This document shows, in pieces, positions 61,499 through 64,000 of a DNA stretch of 64,000 bases. The notes under the pieces were generated by a model. The model was not told the origin of the DNA, did not search any database, and saw only the letters and a program-made list of their open reading frames with translations. Both the position numbers and the translations under genes were made by a program. The stretch covers positions 1 to 64,000 of the forward strand of contig NZ_CVRR01000033.1 in the NCBI RefSeq assembly GCF_001406815.1, given 5' to 3'. The stretch is from Roseburia faecis (GTDB taxonomy: Bacteria > Bacillota > Clostridia > Lachnospirales > Lachnospiraceae). Position 1 is the stretch's first letter; each line of letters begins with the position of its first letter.

Positions 61499-61548
61499 AA
61501 GGAAAAAGAAAAAAGAAAAGGAGCTGACCAGAGAGGCCAGCTCTTTTA

Positions 61549-62259
61549 TTATTCCACAGAAAAATTGTTATCGGTTTTGGATGAGGTGGCGGCAGCTTTA
61601 GCACGCGCCCAGTTGTGGCGGTAAACCACATGGTACATGACTGCGGCAAGAACAAATGCACAACATACATCAAAGAAAGAATGCTGTTTGATAAACATCG
61701 TTGCCAGAATGATGCTGACCGTCAGAATCAGTGTCAGGAGACAGACCAGCTTGTTTTTGCGCAGCTTTTTATTGTGTGTCACCGCAAGATAAATGCCGAG
61801 CGAATTATATACATGGATACTCGGAAACAGATTCGTCGGAGTATCACCGGCATATAGGCGTTCACAGAGCATGGTGCACAGATTGTGGTGTGTGAAATAG
61901 GTCGGACGCAGATACTGACCGTTCGGGTATACCGTGGAGATGATTAAAAAGATTGTCATTCCGGTAAACAAAAACGCACACAATTTATAGTAATCTGTTT
62001 TATTATGTAATGCCATATAGGCGATGCCCCATCCGACAAAAGGAAACCAGAGCAGATAAGGGATGACAAAGTATTCACAAAACGGAATATAATCATCAAT
62101 CGGTACATGGATGACATGAAAATGTGTCGTGACGGTTTTTTCTACATAGTTAAACCATGCCATGTACACGAAAAAATATAACAAAATCCATAAATGTTTA
62201 TATTTTTCATAATATTTTCGGAACACAAACGTCCGCTTACTTTTGGTTTCCGGCAACAT
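61549..62259 (-). CDS. PAP2-family membrane phosphatase
   Basis: 236 residues with six transmembrane segments. PAP2 motifs: a variant first motif, NLFPSIHVYNSLG with the central His, and KQHSFFDVCCAFVLA with the catalytic His and Asp. The TxLFPSxH pattern is that of the inositolphosphotransferase-like (AUR1-type) branch. It probably acts on lipid phosphates at the outer face of the membrane. A/T-rich sequence upstream; GGAGT lies before the start. Confidence 0.85.
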   Translation of the reverse strand: MLPETKSKRTFVFRKYYEKYKHLWILLYFFVYMAWFNYVEKTVTTHFHVIHVPIDDYIPFCEYFVIPYLLWFPFVGWGIAYMALHNKTDYYKLCAFLFTGMTIFLIISTVYPNGQYLRPTYFTHHNLCTMLCERLYAGDTPTNLFPSIHVYNSLGIYLAVTHNKKLRKNKLVCLLTLILTVSIILATMFIKQHSFFDVCCAFVLAAVMYHVVYRHNWARAKAAATSSKTDNNFSVE

Positions 62260-62384
62260 AAATACTCCTTTTATATTTGTGTGCAGATCTTTTTTCTTTT
62301 GTTCTGAAACTGATTATAGCACGGGGAAAAAAACACGACAATATAAAACCCGCAATGTTCATAAAACTTTAAAAATTTGGCACA

Positions 62385-62412
62385 TTGACAACCTCTTGTG
62401 CTTTTGTATAAT
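62385..62412 (+). promoter_or_regulatory. Promoter of the L,D-transpeptidase gene
   Basis: -35 TTGACA (62385-62390), 16-bp spacer, -10 TATAAT (62407-62412). Perfect hexamers. Confidence 0.88.
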
Positions 62413-62437
62413 ACAATAGTGACGGAGGATAAGAATT

Positions 62438-64000
62438 TTGAAAAAAGCACGAATGAAAAGAAAACAGAGAAGAAAACTGATATGGATGGTGGCAGGACTG
62501 GCCGTTCTTTTGTATCTGGGACTGGCCGTTTATTTCCACAATCACTTTTTCCCGAAAACGACATTAAATGGAAGAAAAGCGGGAGGGTATACCGCGCAGA
62601 AAGTGATGGATGAGATTACGGAAGAAATCCATTCCTACCAGTTAAAGATAGCAACAAGAGACAAGCATACAGAAAAAATTTCCGGACAGGATATTTCGCT
62701 GGAACCACAGTGGGGAGACGAAATAACAGAGCTGGTACACGCACAGAATATGTTTGCATGGCCGGTAAAAATTTTCCAGAAACAGACATTGAAAAATACA
62801 ACACTTGTCGACTATGACAAAGATAAGCTGCAGACACAGATCGATGCATTGGACTGTATGGATGCAGACAAACAGACGGCACCGGAGAATGCTTCGGTTT
62901 CTTCTTATGATAAGACGGAAGGATTTACCGTGGTTGGGTGCGTCATGGGAACGACCATTGATGCAGAGAAAATGTATCAGGCAGTGCAGGAGGCGGTGGA
63001 AGGATTAAAAGAGAACCTCTCTCTGGAAAAAGCCGGCGTTTATGAAGATCCGACGGTTTTAGATGATGATGAGAATCTGGTAAAAGCCGTAAAGAAAATG
63101 AACGGGTATGCAAAGACAAAGATTACATTTACCGTGGGAGATTCCAAAGAGGTACTCGATGCTTCCGTATTTGGTGACTGGTTCCGGTTAAATAAAAAGT
63201 TAAAACCGGTACTGGACCAGGAGTGTGTAAAAGCATACGTCAGTGATCTTGCAAAAAAATATAATACCTGTTACAGTGCCAAAACGTTAAAGACTTCTTA
63301 CGGAAAGACGGTTACGATTCCGGAGAGCCATTATGGATGGAAGATTGATACGGAAAAGGAAATCGCCCAGATTACGAGTGAGATCAAAGCCGGGAAAACA
63401 GTGGAAAGAGAACTGAATTATTCCATGACAGCCAATTCCCATGGGAAAAATGATTATGGCGATTCTTACGTTGAGATCAATCTGACGGCACAGCATATGT
63501 TCTTATATAAAGATGGAAAACTGGTGATTGATTCGGATTTTGTATCAGGAAATGTATCGAAAAATAATGCGACACCGACCGGTGCATATGGCGTGACATA
63601 TACCGAGAAAAATGCAACTTTGCGCGGAGAAAACTATGAGACGCCGGTTACATACTGGATGCCTTTTGCGGGAAATGTCGGTATGCATGATGCCTATTGG
63701 CGCAGCAAGTTCGGAGGAAGTATTTATAAATATGCAGGATCACATGGCTGCATCAATCTTCCGCCGGAAGTCGCAAAGGTAGTATTTGAAAATGTTAAGA
63801 AGAATTATCCGGTGCTGGTGTATGAACTTCCTGGAACGGAAAGTACCGATGCAACAGATAAGGGAGAAGCAAAAAAGGTCGTAAAACTGATTGACGCACT
63901 CGGAACCATTACAAAGGATTCCAAAGAAGCGGTGCAAAAGGCAAGGAATGCGTATGATAAACTGACTGCCAATGATAAGGTGTATGTCACAAATTATGAT
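62438..64000 (+). CDS. L,D-transpeptidase with peptidoglycan-binding domain (cut by window end)
   Basis: The frame starts at TTG 62438 (GGAGG 9 bp upstream; ATG 62453 would be too far) and stays open to the window end, 521 codons. A basic start and one transmembrane segment (about 16-36) anchor it outside. Residues 40-340 match the double PG-binding/LysM-like YoaR region of such proteins. The YkuD catalytic domain (about 350-470) has YVEINLTAQHMFLYKDG, GNATPTG-like NNATPTGAYGV, and the active site SHGCINLPP (His, Cys). It cross-links peptidoglycan through 3-3 bonds. A further C-terminal domain is beginning when the window stops. Confidence 0.9.
   Translation, partial: MKKARMKRKQRRKLIWMVAGLAVLLYLGLAVYFHNHFFPKTTLNGRKAGGYTAQKVMDEITEEIHSYQLKIATRDKHTEKISGQDISLEPQWGDEITELVHAQNMFAWPVKIFQKQTLKNTTLVDYDKDKLQTQIDALDCMDADKQTAPENASVSSYDKTEGFTVVGCVMGTTIDAEKMYQAVQEAVEGLKENLSLEKAGVYEDPTVLDDDENLVKAVKKMNGYAKTKITFTVGDSKEVLDASVFGDWFRLNKKLKPVLDQECVKAYVSDLAKKYNTCYSAKTLKTSYGKTVTIPESHYGWKIDTEKEIAQITSEIKAGKTVERELNYSMTANSHGKNDYGDSYVEINLTAQHMFLYKDGKLVIDSDFVSGNVSKNNATPTGAYGVTYTEKNATLRGENYETPVTYWMPFAGNVGMHDAYWRSKFGGSIYKYAGSHGCINLPPEVAKVVFENVKKNYPVLVYELPGTESTDATDKGEAKKVVKLIDALGTITKDSKEAVQKARNAYDKLTANDKVYVTNYD

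Overview
The window reads as a Lachnospiraceae-type Firmicute (Clostridia) chromosome. Strong ribosome binding sites, UUG/GUG starts, GHKL/LytTR Agr-type signalling, an L,D-transpeptidase, a PAS protein and the protein families in the right third all fit that group; the species cannot be named from this sequence. There are two parts. Positions 1 to about 42060 are an accessory, mobile, AT-rich region ending in three tandem large serine recombinases. Positions 42229 to 64000 are ordinary core genome.

Accessory part, left (1-7570). An agrB-agrD pair (202-932) and a second, complete Agr circuit (xre-agrA-agrC-agrB on the minus strand, with a divergent 48-residue agrD at 6681) make two peptide signals and one response regulator. 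Five promoters (112, 1028, 2841, 25504, 26821) carry the same pair of 13-bp direct repeats, 20-21 bp apart and usually 6 bp upstream of the -35 region. They resemble VirR/AgrA (LytTR) boxes and probably form one regulon. It contains agrBD, two paralogous operons of a cytosolic protein plus a small secreted protein (1171-2330 and 25602-26748), a 122-residue unknown, and an XRE gene just ahead of the SIR2-HerA defence genes.

Accessory part, middle (7571-21940). A RiPP cluster encodes a radical SAM/SPASM maturase, a five-cysteine precursor, an ABC exporter and an M16 peptidase. Next come an IS with intact inverted repeats and a 9-bp target duplication, a VanZ protein, transposase debris, and a chimeric structure: a 3.3-kb DDE/ATPase transposon flanked by the N-terminal halves of two different, oppositely oriented IS4-like elements, both cut at the same conserved Arg-Trp codons.

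Accessory part, right (22000-42060), is a defence island. ThsB-like (TIR) and ThsA-like (SIR2-SLOG) Thoeris genes lie convergently inside a perfect 23-bp inverted repeat. A tyrosine recombinase follows, then SIR2-HerA, then a second convergent pair (Mrr-nuclease/STAND ATPase and carbamoyltransferase) inside an inverted repeat with the same GATAAT-N5-ATTATC core but a different 5-bp centre. This suggests invertible or exchangeable two-gene defence cassettes, the most interesting observation here. DUF6870 and the three serine recombinases close the element.

Core part: citrate synthase, a chemotaxis receptor, argJ-proC, two tandem tRNA-Gly(GCC), dus-thyA-folA-AEC transporter, ilvB-ilvN, a flavin reductase, a 503-bp inverted repeat, a peptidoglycan-binding protein, truA-recJ, a soluble receptor-like coiled coil, a PAP2 phosphatase and a truncated L,D-transpeptidase at the window edge.
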